Assembly (NCBI RefSeq): GCF_946482605.1 | Contig: NZ_CAMLSE010000004.1 | Location: forward strand, 124,001 to 188,000 | DNA: 64,000 nucleotides | Reading direction: 5' to 3' | From: an uncultured Dyadobacter sp. | GTDB taxonomy: Bacteria; Bacteroidota; Bacteroidia; Cytophagales; Spirosomataceae | Shown here: positions 51,479 to 59,267 of the stretch, piece after piece | Layout: every line of letters begins with the position of its first letter | Position numbering within the stretch: the stretch's first letter is position 1 | Notes under the pieces: generated by a model | What the model saw: the letters and a program-made list of their open reading frames with translations, nothing else | Told to the model about the DNA's origin: nothing | Databases searched by the model: none | Made by a program: the position numbers and the translations under genes

Positions 51479-53284
51479 TTATCTGCGTTGAAATTCGGGG
51501 GAGCCTATTAATATGCCTACCACCTGCGCCAGCATATTGTTGGCGGGTTGCCGCATTTGGGATGGCCGGCTTCCGGTGGCGGAAGTATCCTTTCGCATGG
51601 CCGCCTCTCCGACTTTTCTTTGCAGATCGGGGTCGTTCAGCAGGGGCGCAAGTCTTACGAAAGTAGGCGACAGATCGCGCCCGGGCATGATCAGGCTCCC
51701 ATAGGTATGCATGGCCGCAGCGGCGCTCTCCGGTTCCCGCTGTTGATTGATACGGGCTAGGTCCACCCGGATGCCGGGCATACGGTCGCCGGAGATAGCG
51801 AGTCCGAAGTTCATCCGGTTGAGCAATGCCCCTGTGTTGATCCAATAGCGGGCATTGTCGGGGAAGCCTGTCGGCGCCTGAAAATGATAGATATTTTGCC
51901 CCATCCGGCTGATCCAGGTGTATAGCTCATAAGGCGCTCGTATCGCTGCGTTCAATCCCCGGACCGTACTAATCGCGAGTTCGAAGGGAGACTTGGTTTT
52001 GCCTCCGAGGATACTTTTTTGCCAGAACTCCGGTGCGTAAGCCAGGGTCGTGAGCACCGCTGCAATGTTGCCGTCGGTTGTTTCAAAGGTTTTAACCATT
52101 TTGTCGACGAGGGCCTGGGGAGGAGCATCGCTCACGAACCGTATGGCCAGTTTTTTGCAAATGAACCGGGCTGTCGATGGGTGACCTGCCAATATGCCGA
52201 GTAATGTAAGACCTTCCTCGTACCCTCCGCCAGCCCTGAACTTTCGCCCTAAAACCGTTTTCTCTTTGTTGTCATGCCGGTTAGGTGTGAACAGAAAGTC
52301 GCCCTTGCGGACAGCGCCGGCACTTTGCTTTCCGGGCCTAACCGCTTTTTGTCCGATGCCGTATATGTCCATGGGGGCGACGGTCCAGCCGGTGAGGATG
52401 CGGGCAGCTTCGGTGACGTCCTGCTGCGTATAGCCGCCGTCGACGCCAAGGGTATGCAATTCCATAATTTCCCGTGCGTAATTTTCGTTGATACCCCGGT
52501 TCTTTCGCGCCTTTTCGGCGGTGTTGGTATGGACTTTCCGTTCCATGGTGCCTGATTGCTCGTCCAGCGGAGACGCGCTGCTGAAATTGTCGAGATAGTA
52601 CAGCATGGCTGGCGATTGGGCGGTAGCAAGGAGTATATCTCCAAACTTTCCTGTCACTTGCGGCCGGATCACGTCACGTTCATAGGCCAGGATGAACGGT
52701 GCACACTGGTTTTTGGTAACGGACACGTTGAAATGGTTGAACCAAAAATCAGTCAGTACCTCCCGGAGCTGATTGCGGGAACAGGCAGCCCGGAGTATCT
52801 TCTGGCTGATCAACTGCCGGAGAAGCTCCTTCTGGGAGTGATATCCCTTTTCTTTCATATAGGCAGCTACCTCGTCGCGGTATTCTCTTTTTCCGGCGGA
52901 GGCGATGGAATCTTCGCTGATGAAGCCATCCCGCACCGCCATTCTGATAACCTGTCCGGTTCTGGGGTATTTTGCAGCAATTTCCGCATTGCTGAGCATT
53001 AGCACCGGGTAGGGAGCGAGCAGGCTAGCGAGGCTATCGTCGGGAAGGTTTCCGTCCAGCTGTTCCCGGAACCAGTTTTCGAGTCCTGTCCGCACCACTT
53101 GCTCGGTTTCCTCCGGATGCGTGCCAAAGGTGAACCGGCTCAGGAGGTGCGCGGCGGCCTGTTTTTCGGTGAGCCCGGCCTGACGGTAGGGAAAAACGTG
53201 AGCGGCAGACTGTTCGCGGTCCGGTGCCAGGCCGGTTGTCAAAAACAGTGTAACCACAACTAAAAGTTTAGCTTTTACCTCCAT
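51479..53284 (-). CDS. DUF1800 protein
   Basis: A 601-residue exported protein of the DUF1800 family, signal peptide MEVKAKLLVVVTLFLTTGLA. Conserved segments include AAHLLSRFTFGTHPEE, LREVLTDFWFNHFNVS, INENYAREIMELHTLGVDGGYTQQDVTEAARILTGWTV and GFPDNARYW. The ATG at 53284 is chosen because it leads straight into the signal peptide; a 13-residue extension is less likely. The DUF1800-DUF1501 pair (18 bp apart) is a stable unit in many bacteria. The biochemical role is not established. Confidence 0.9.
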   Translation of the reverse strand: MEVKAKLLVVVTLFLTTGLAPDREQSAAHVFPYRQAGLTEKQAAAHLLSRFTFGTHPEETEQVVRTGLENWFREQLDGNLPDDSLASLLAPYPVLMLSNAEIAAKYPRTGQVIRMAVRDGFISEDSIASAGKREYRDEVAAYMKEKGYHSQKELLRQLISQKILRAACSRNQLREVLTDFWFNHFNVSVTKNQCAPFILAYERDVIRPQVTGKFGDILLATAQSPAMLYYLDNFSSASPLDEQSGTMERKVHTNTAEKARKNRGINENYAREIMELHTLGVDGGYTQQDVTEAARILTGWTVAPMDIYGIGQKAVRPGKQSAGAVRKGDFLFTPNRHDNKEKTVLGRKFRAGGGYEEGLTLLGILAGHPSTARFICKKLAIRFVSDAPPQALVDKMVKTFETTDGNIAAVLTTLAYAPEFWQKSILGGKTKSPFELAISTVRGLNAAIRAPYELYTWISRMGQNIYHFQAPTGFPDNARYWINTGALLNRMNFGLAISGDRMPGIRVDLARINQQREPESAAAAMHTYGSLIMPGRDLSPTFVRLAPLLNDPDLQRKVGEAAMRKDTSATGSRPSQMRQPANNMLAQVVGILIGSPEFQRR

Positions 53285-53466
53285 AACACATTGTTTATTT
53301 GAGCGGTAGCGAGGCTTGGACAATGCGTTGTAGTAAAAGTTTAATGGCTACTGAAGGGATTTGATAGAGCGTTTTGCTCCCCCCATTTAGGGTCGTTTAC
53401 ACCCTCAAAATCAGCGTCCTCACCACAAAATGCAAAACCGGAAGAACAGAATGGTTTATACTTGCA

Positions 53467-53501
53467 TGATAATCAGAAATCACGCACTTGATTGATTATC
53501 A
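53467..53501. promoter_or_regulatory. Inverted repeat TGATAATCA / TGATTATCA
   Basis: TGATAATCA at 53467-53475 and its complement at 53493-53501, 17-bp gap, 38 bp before the small gene start. It could be an operator for that gene. The rest of the 254-bp gap shows only AT-rich sequence and no gene. Confidence 0.3.
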
Positions 53502-53538
53502 GAATAATTATTTATTTGTAAAAACACAAATTCCCCAC

Positions 53539-53745
53539 ATGAAAACGCAAAGTAAATACCTGGAAGAAATCAACCGATTGCTCGCTGATTACCTTCTTGA
53601 AATTGAAAAGTCGGATCTGAAACCACTTTCGGCCCAGGTTTATCAGGTTCAGTCCAAAAATTTCGTAAGATGGATCAACGGTGAGTTCACACCGGGAGAA
53701 GTGAAAAAGTCGAAGAAGCAGGCGCAGGATAAGTCAGGAAAATAG
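53539..53745 (+). CDS. Small hypothetical protein
   Basis: A 68-residue protein, MKTQSKYLEEINRLLADYLLEIEKS then PLSAQVYQVQSKNFVRWINGEFTPG and a basic tail. The N-terminal half looks like an amphipathic helix pair and the middle recalls the SAM-like helical fold of integrase N termini, which may be coincidence. Codon use is like that of neighbouring genes. The ATG at 53539 was chosen over a TTG 51 bp upstream. No signal peptide or TM segment is present. Function unknown. Confidence 0.5.
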   Translation: MKTQSKYLEEINRLLADYLLEIEKSDLKPLSAQVYQVQSKNFVRWINGEFTPGEVKKSKKQAQDKSGK

Positions 53746-53903
53746 CACTATCACACCAGACCGCTACACACACGCATACTACGTTCCTCTATACTTCATC
53801 ACTACGCCCGGGTTTGCCGGACCAGTACAATCCCTCCACAAATCCTGATCAGCGAGCGCGTGCCGCCGCACATTGTTGGTAACCGGCCAACATCAGGAGC
53901 AAT

Positions 53904-53936
53904 AAAAAACACCTTCTCAGCAGCGCCGGAAGGTGT
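53904..53936 (-). terminator. Minus-strand terminator
   Basis: Read on the minus strand: 8-bp stem ACACCTTC/GAAGGTGT with a 12-base loop, then T6. There is no minus-strand gene ending here, which is why a small RNA is proposed. Confidence 0.55.
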
Positions 53937-54031
53937 CGGGTAATACTCAACGTTTATAACGTACTTCATACGTTCGGATCTCAATTTTCCCACGGTTACA
54001 TGCGCCTGGCCAGTTCACTTGCGAGAGTGTA
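53904..54031 (-). ncRNA. Candidate small RNA divergent from the histidine kinase gene
   Basis: On the minus strand, a -7 box TAAATTTG (54032-54039) predicts a start near 54025, and a terminator-like hairpin, ACACCTTC/GAAGGTGT followed by six T (53904-53936), ends it after about 120 bases. An open frame of 55 codons starting inside this stretch and running through the hairpin was judged unlikely. There is no -33 TTTG at the ideal distance. Nothing else is seen in the 468-bp gap except the kinase promoter region. Confidence 0.35.
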
Positions 54032-54082
54032 CAAATTTAGGAATGGCGATAAAAACGTATTGTAGACACCTATTGTTCGGAA

Positions 54083-54129
54083 TGTAGCAATATCTCTACA
54101 ATATCTGTTGCAATTTTTAGGTAGATTTG
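54083..54129 (+). promoter_or_regulatory. Activator-type promoter of the histidine kinase gene
   Basis: The dyad TGTAG-N8-CTACA lies at 54083-54100, in the place of the -33 box, and TAGATTTG (exact TAnnTTTG) follows at 54122-54129 after 21 bp. The same dyad with the same spacing precedes the response regulator gene. Confidence 0.6.
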
Positions 54130-54213
54130 GCTCTTTCTACATACACTCCGTCCTAATTCCATATCATTTCGTATAGTCATGGCGGTAGGAGCTGAATTTG
54201 AAACCGTGCATAA

Positions 54214-55527
54214 ATGATCCGATCGATTCTGGAATGGCCTGTTCGAAAGCAACTTAGAGAGGAGTTCAATATTCTCAATCGGGCCCGCATTAAAGTATTA
54301 TCCTATGCACTTTACCTCAGGATATTTACCACGGCACTGCTGCTGATCTTTTACATCGCGGAGAATTATCGTTTGCAGGCCATCCGTGTAGCGGTACTGC
54401 TGGGAGTGGCGATGGTTTTCTATGCTGCTTTGACAATGGGTTTTCAATGGCGAAAGGCCATCCACACCGCTGTGCTGATTTTTATGAGTATTATCTGGAC
54501 GAACCTGTTCATTTTTCAGAACGGTTTCGACCTCGTTACCCTGCAATATGTCGTGATCGTCAGCATCTGTGCCTTCTATGGCCTGGGCAACCGGTGGGGC
54601 CTTATCTACTCCTTCGTGGCGATAGTACCCTTCATCTTGTATGCGCTGCTGGGACACCATCTAGGCATGAATATCCCCTGGGGACCGGCCGGGGCCGGCA
54701 GTTTTACGATCATGGTGCTGCTTTTTCACAATTTTGTGTTTCTGGTCCTGATCAACTACTACTTTTTCAGCTCCTTTTATGACACGATCAGCGACCTGGA
54801 TGCGCGCAGCAGCGAGCTCAGCGCCAGCCTGACCTTTCTGGAAGATTCAAGGAAGGAACTGGAAACGGAGTACATTCATCAAAAGCACCTGATTGCCAGT
54901 ATTTCCCACGATATTAAGAGCCCGCTCCGGTTTCTGATGACTACCACCGGCCGGCTTGCCCGCAACCACCCCGACCTGCCCACAGTACGGGCCATCAGCC
55001 AGTCGAGTTACCGGTTGTACCATTTCATGAAAAACCTGCTGGAGTATACCGAGTTCCGTTACAAGAACGATGGGGTGCATTTCAGTTACCTCGATGTGAA
55101 CGAGCTTGTGGATCAGAAATTTGCGATCTTCATGCAGGATGCGGAGGTCAATGCGAACGAGTTTATCAATGGCGTAAAGCCGGGTGTGATCATCAAGAAT
55201 AACCTCCAACTGGTGAGCATCATCCTACACAACCTCATCGACAATGCCAATAAAGCCACCAGCGGGGGCGTCATCAGCATCACTTCCGAGGATTTTCGGG
55301 ATGAATTACATGTGATCGTGCATGATACCGGGCCGGGTATGGACGCGTCGGTGAGTAGCTGGATCAACAGTGATGCCAGGGAGCTTCCGGCCTCGGAAGA
55401 CGCGAAACAGAACTTCGGAATGGGCTTATTGATTGTAAAAGAGATCAGTTCGATGATACGCGCCCGACTGCTTGCGAAGCCCAATCTGCCCGCCGGAACA
55501 TCCGTTCATATTATTTTTACAAAATAA
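54214..55527 (+). CDS. Sensor histidine kinase
   Basis: A 437-residue membrane kinase. Residues about 20-195 hold six hydrophobic segments, followed by a coiled coil (DLDARSSELSASLTFLEDSRKELE), a HisKA-type region with the phosphorylated His at residue 232 (ISHDIKSPLRFLM), and a GHKL ATPase domain (LHNLIDNANKATSGGVISITSE, VHDTGPGMD, GMGLLIVKEISSMI). There is no separate periplasmic sensor domain, so a signal is probably sensed in or near the membrane. The LuxR-type regulator encoded 81 bp downstream is the probable partner. Confidence 0.92.
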   Translation: MIRSILEWPVRKQLREEFNILNRARIKVLSYALYLRIFTTALLLIFYIAENYRLQAIRVAVLLGVAMVFYAALTMGFQWRKAIHTAVLIFMSIIWTNLFIFQNGFDLVTLQYVVIVSICAFYGLGNRWGLIYSFVAIVPFILYALLGHHLGMNIPWGPAGAGSFTIMVLLFHNFVFLVLINYYFFSSFYDTISDLDARSSELSASLTFLEDSRKELETEYIHQKHLIASISHDIKSPLRFLMTTTGRLARNHPDLPTVRAISQSSYRLYHFMKNLLEYTEFRYKNDGVHFSYLDVNELVDQKFAIFMQDAEVNANEFINGVKPGVIIKNNLQLVSIILHNLIDNANKATSGGVISITSEDFRDELHVIVHDTGPGMDASVSSWINSDARELPASEDAKQNFGMGLLIVKEISSMIRARLLAKPNLPAGTSVHIIFTK

Positions 55528-55532
55528 CTTGG

Positions 55533-55580
55533 TGTAGTCAATTTTCTACACAAAATTTTATTTATATTAAACTACTTTTA
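55533..55580 (+). promoter_or_regulatory. Activator-type promoter of the response regulator gene
   Basis: TGTAG-N8-CTACA at 55533-55550, then after 22 bp TACTTTTA (55573-55580), one base off TAnnTTTG. The dyad and spacing match those before the kinase gene, suggesting autoregulation by the response regulator. Confidence 0.55.
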
Positions 55581-55608
55581 AAACTGATTTGAAGTAACAG
55601 GCATTTGA

Positions 55609-56259
55609 ATGAAAACAGTTTTGCTGGTAGAGGACCATTCGATCGTTCGGATGGGTGTGAAGCTTTTAATAGAGGATTTTTTACCTTCGGTCACTGTGAT
55701 CGAAGCAGGTACCTTTAACGAGACACTTAAACTTCTTCAATCGAGGTTTTTTGACCTGGTCATACTCGATATCAAGATTCCCGGCGGCGAGGCGTTCAAT
55801 ATGATCGGCAAGATCCGGGACATCCAGAGCAAAGTGAAGATACTGATCTTTTCGTCCCAGGATGAAGAGTTGTACGCTATCCATTATGTGAAGGCCGGCG
55901 CAAACGGGTATCTCCCCAAAGACACTTCCAATGAAGAGCTGGAAAAGGCCATTACCTCCGTTCTCAATGGTGGCACTTACATCAGCAGCGTCATCCAGGA
56001 CCAGTTGGTCAACACCACCCTGCTGGAAAGAGAAAGCAAGGAGAGCCCGCTCGAAATCCTGTCGAACCGGGAGCTTGAGATCATGGATATGCTCCTGACC
56101 GGCAAATGGACAAAGGATATCGCCATTGACCTGCATATCAAGGAAAGTACGGTATCGACCTACAAAGCGCGGATTTTTGAGAAGCTGGAAGTAACCAATA
56201 TCCTCGAATTGTTTAAAAAAGTAGAGATTTACAAGAGGAGGAAGGCCGGATTTAACTGA
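55609..56259 (+). CDS. LuxR/NarL-type response regulator
   Basis: A 216-residue regulator with a receiver domain (phosphoacceptor Asp54 in LVILDIKIPGGE; Ser in IFSSQDE; Lys in YLPKDTS) and a C-terminal LuxR helix-turn-helix (LSNRELEIMDMLLTGKWTKDIAIDLHIKESTVSTYKARIFEKLEVTNILEL). It is the expected partner of the upstream kinase. The shared dyad in front of both genes is the likely target site. Confidence 0.93.
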   Translation: MKTVLLVEDHSIVRMGVKLLIEDFLPSVTVIEAGTFNETLKLLQSRFFDLVILDIKIPGGEAFNMIGKIRDIQSKVKILIFSSQDEELYAIHYVKAGANGYLPKDTSNEELEKAITSVLNGGTYISSVIQDQLVNTTLLERESKESPLEILSNRELEIMDMLLTGKWTKDIAIDLHIKESTVSTYKARIFEKLEVTNILELFKKVEIYKRRKAGFN

Positions 56260-56271
56260 ATTTGAGGAGTT

Positions 56272-56312
56272 GTATAAATTTATACTAATAAAATGTCGAA
56301 TAGATACTATTG
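56272..56312 (+). promoter_or_regulatory. Palindrome and promoter upstream of the 41-residue membrane peptide
   Basis: A perfect palindrome GTATAAATTTATAC (56272-56285) is followed after 19 bp by TACTATTG (56305-56312), one base off TAnnTTTG. The 10-mer CTATTGTTCG at 56307-56316 also occurs at 54070-54079 in front of the kinase gene, each about 136 bp before its start codon. Confidence 0.4.
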
Positions 56313-56452
56313 TTCGTCGATATCTTAGGATTAGTCCATTTAATTCAGGCTACTTTACAATTCGTTTTGATCCATTACCTTTATGACGGAAATTGTAATG
56401 GAACCATTTGCAGTCACCATCCTCTGTTGTATGTGTTAATTGTTTCTTGATA

Positions 56453-56578
56453 ATGGAAAGGTCAGTCAAACTTTCAAAACCTGCTGAGCTGCCTGTTTGG
56501 GGCGGCGTAATGATCACGCTTGTCGCGGGAGCCGCACTATGGACCTCCCTGCTCTACGTCGTCTACCTGCTTTTTTAA
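56453..56578 (+). CDS. 41-residue single-TM small protein
   Basis: A short frame starting MERSVKLSKPAELPVWGGVM and continuing with ITLVAGAALWTSLLYVVYLLF, then TAA. It has a charged, basic cytoplasmic N terminus and one strong TM helix ending at the last residue, typical of small membrane regulators. It is flanked by a promoter-like sequence and a terminator and sits downstream of the two-component system. It is not recognisable as a known family and translation has not been shown. Confidence 0.5.
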   Translation: MERSVKLSKPAELPVWGGVMITLVAGAALWTSLLYVVYLLF

Positions 56579-56604
56579 GCCGTCCTGCGGTTTTAGTGAT
56601 AAAA

Positions 56605-56641
56605 GTGTTTCGGCCGGTACCGACCGAAACACCCATTTTTT
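56605..56641. terminator. Terminator after the small membrane peptide
   Basis: Stem GTGTTTCGG/CCGAAACAC (56605-56613, 56624-56632) with a 10-base palindromic loop, then CCA and T6. It also stands at the 3' end of the convergent permease gene and may work in both directions. Confidence 0.7.
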
Positions 56642-58991
56642 ATTCCGCTTTTAGCGATTTGACAGGATCTGCCAGTGCCGCCCCGATGCTCTGGAAGCTT
56701 ACTGTCAGCAGAGCGATGATCGTGGCCAAGCACCCGGCAATCGCGGGCATGCTCCACGACATGTCGATATGATAGGCAAAATCGGCCAGCCAGAGGTTCA
56801 TGACGTACCAGGCAAGGGGCGACGCGATCACAATGGCAATGAGCACGAGTACCACAAAATCTTTGGATAACAGTGCGACTACACTAGCCACATTAGCCCC
56901 CAACACCTTCCTAATCCCGATTTCCCTGGTGCGCTGCTCGGCCGTAAATGCGGCCAGGCCCAACAGCCCCAGACAGGAAATGAGAATGGCGAGTGTGCCG
57001 AAAAAGCGGATCAGCGTATGGATGATCAGTTCGGAGCGGTACATCCTTTCAAACTCTTCATCCAAAAAATGATAGGTGAAAGGGTAGTTGGGATTAAATG
57101 ATTTTGTTAGAGTTTCCAGGTGCGAAATGGCCTGCCGCGTTTGTCCTGGACGGGTCCTGACCATCAGGTACTCGGTATTAAGGCCTTTGTAACATACCAG
57201 GATAAGGGGTTTGATGTTGGTGTGGAATGAGGCGATGTGAAAGTCTTTCATTACCCCGACGATCGTTCCCGTACCCATCCAGAATTTAACCTGCCTGCCC
57301 ACCGGATCCTTCATTTTCATCATACGTGCTGTTGCCTCATTGATAATGTAGTTGGCCGTATCGGCGGCAAAATCTTTTGAAAAATCCCTGCCATCGGCCA
57401 TTCCGATGTTCATGGTTTTAGCGAAATCATAGCCTACAAAGGTGGCCTGGACGGTGTTGTCCACCTTTTTGTCCCGGCCCGGCCAGTCGAGATCGCCCGA
57501 GTTGCTGCCAATGTCGGTTGGGATGGAGCCGGAAGTGGTAGCAGATGCGATGGAAGGGGAGGAGAGGACTTCCTGGCGAAATGCTTCCAGCTTGTTTGAC
57601 AAATCACCCTCCAATGGGATGTAAACGATGTTTTCCCGGTCGATGCCTAACCGTTTGGTTTGAATGTAGTTCATCTGGTCGCCGATCGCGAGCATTCCGA
57701 TGATGAGGAAGACCGAGATGCCGAACTGAAAGACCACGAGCCCTTTGCGTAGAAAAAGGCTGCTATTGGTGAACATAAGACGCCCTTTTAGAATTCGAAC
57801 GGGCTGTAATGCAGAGAGATACAAGGCTGGATAGCTTCCTGCGACGACGCCCGTTACCACCACCAGCGCGACGAGGGCTGCCCAAAGTGCCGGGTCGCCG
57901 GGGTTTAGCGCGATATCCTTTTTCACGACTTCATTAAAAACCGGCAGCAATGCGAACGTGAAAAGAAGGGCAAGGACCGCCGCCGACAGGCTGACGATCA
58001 GCGACTCTCCCAAAAACTGCATGACCAGGTATTTCTTCTCGGCCCCGACTACTTTCCTCACCCCAACTTCCTGGGCACGGTTGACCGACCGCGCGGTGGC
58101 AAGGTTCATGAAGTTGACGCAGGCTATGAGCAAGATAAAAACCGCTACGATGGAGAAAATACGGACGTATCCAATCCGGCCTCCTGTCGGTTTCAGGCCG
58201 GTATACTCCGAATAAAGGTATACGTCCGACATCTTTTGCAGGACGGGAAAACTGGTTAGCGCAGGCGGGGCTGCCTTTTTGATGACCTGCTGCATGGTCT
58301 TCTCAGCATGTACAGGATCGGCACCCGGCGTCAGCATTGCGTACGTCTTAAAACTCGAATTTCCCCACCATTTCATCCAGTCCTGTTCCTGCACGGCGAA
58401 GTTTGCGATCCAGTCGAACCGGATGGACGAATTCTGGGGTATGTCTTCGAATACGGCACTCACCATGAAATCCTTCGCATTGTCGAGCCGGATCGATTTC
58501 CCCACGGCACGGGTGGTTCCGAAGTATTTGTCGGCCAGTTTGCGAGAAATGGCGATGGAAGTGGGTTGATCGATCGCCGTCTTGGGTGACCCTGCCAGGA
58601 ATGGAGTGTCGAATATTTTGAAAAAGCTTTCGGTGGCATAGATACCGCTTTCCTTGATCGATTTTTCTCCGGCCTTCACCAGCAAGTCGCGGTTGTAAGT
58701 GATTTTGGTCACAGCTTCAATTTCGGGAACGTTCTTCTCCAATGCCCCCGACCAGGGTCCCGGGGTGACATCGCCCACTCCGGACTGACCATTCTCCTCA
58801 TATCCCGAACGCACAAAATAGATATTGTTCAGGTCCGGATAGAATTGATTGAACGAAGTCTCGTCCCTGACCCACAGCCCGATAAGCAGACTGCATGTCA
58901 TACCAAGGGCAAGGCCGAAGATATTGATGAAGGAAAACAGCTTGTTTTTCAGCAGGCTGCGGACTGCAATTTTAAGGTAATTTCTAAACAT
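56640..58991 (-). CDS. FtsX-like ABC permease without prefix domain
   Basis: A 783-residue protein of the same family as the two permeases at 41-46 kb but beginning directly at the first TM region (MFRNYLKIAVRSLLKNKLFSFINIFGLALGMTCSLLIGLW), without the cytoplasmic prefix domain. It has MacB-like periplasmic domains, the FMNLATARSVNRAQEVGVRKVVGA block and the C-terminal GLAAFTAEQRTREIGIRKVLGANVAS block. No PadR or ATPase gene is adjacent. Its transport role, if any, is unknown. Confidence 0.88.
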   Translation of the reverse strand: MFRNYLKIAVRSLLKNKLFSFINIFGLALGMTCSLLIGLWVRDETSFNQFYPDLNNIYFVRSGYEENGQSGVGDVTPGPWSGALEKNVPEIEAVTKITYNRDLLVKAGEKSIKESGIYATESFFKIFDTPFLAGSPKTAIDQPTSIAISRKLADKYFGTTRAVGKSIRLDNAKDFMVSAVFEDIPQNSSIRFDWIANFAVQEQDWMKWWGNSSFKTYAMLTPGADPVHAEKTMQQVIKKAAPPALTSFPVLQKMSDVYLYSEYTGLKPTGGRIGYVRIFSIVAVFILLIACVNFMNLATARSVNRAQEVGVRKVVGAEKKYLVMQFLGESLIVSLSAAVLALLFTFALLPVFNEVVKKDIALNPGDPALWAALVALVVVTGVVAGSYPALYLSALQPVRILKGRLMFTNSSLFLRKGLVVFQFGISVFLIIGMLAIGDQMNYIQTKRLGIDRENIVYIPLEGDLSNKLEAFRQEVLSSPSIASATTSGSIPTDIGSNSGDLDWPGRDKKVDNTVQATFVGYDFAKTMNIGMADGRDFSKDFAADTANYIINEATARMMKMKDPVGRQVKFWMGTGTIVGVMKDFHIASFHTNIKPLILVCYKGLNTEYLMVRTRPGQTRQAISHLETLTKSFNPNYPFTYHFLDEEFERMYRSELIIHTLIRFFGTLAILISCLGLLGLAAFTAEQRTREIGIRKVLGANVASVVALLSKDFVVLVLIAIVIASPLAWYVMNLWLADFAYHIDMSWSMPAIAGCLATIIALLTVSFQSIGAALADPVKSLKAE

Positions 58992-59233
58992 GGCCGGGTT
59001 AGGTTTAAGTAATAGTCATCAGATGAGAAAAAGTACGACAAAGTTGCACGCCTTATCACTGTTTAGGCACATGCTTGCCGAGCGGGCATCGGCCGGAATA
59101 TCGGAGATCCCTGAGCGGCAGGCCCGGCTTTGGGGAAAGTAAGCTCTGTTAAAGAAAGTTAAAGCCTCACGATCAGTGCGTTCCATTAACTTTTTTTAAG
59201 ATACCCAGGCCAGCCTTAGCAGAATGCGTTCGA

Positions 59234-59241
59234 TAGTTTTG
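59234..59241 (+). promoter_or_regulatory. Candidate -7 element of the DUF2723 gene
   Basis: TAGTTTTG fits TAnnTTTG, 27 bp before the start codon. No TTTG box is seen 19-21 bp upstream. The 276-bp gap 58992-59267 holds nothing else I can support. Confidence 0.3.
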
Positions 59242-59267
59242 AAGTATTATTCAAAACACCTTCAATC

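Noticed and set aside
53802..53993. A 63-codon minus-strand frame in the gap before the histidine kinase gene
   Set aside because: It reads through a strong terminator-like hairpin and has no recognisable protein character in its second half; a small RNA explains the signals better.
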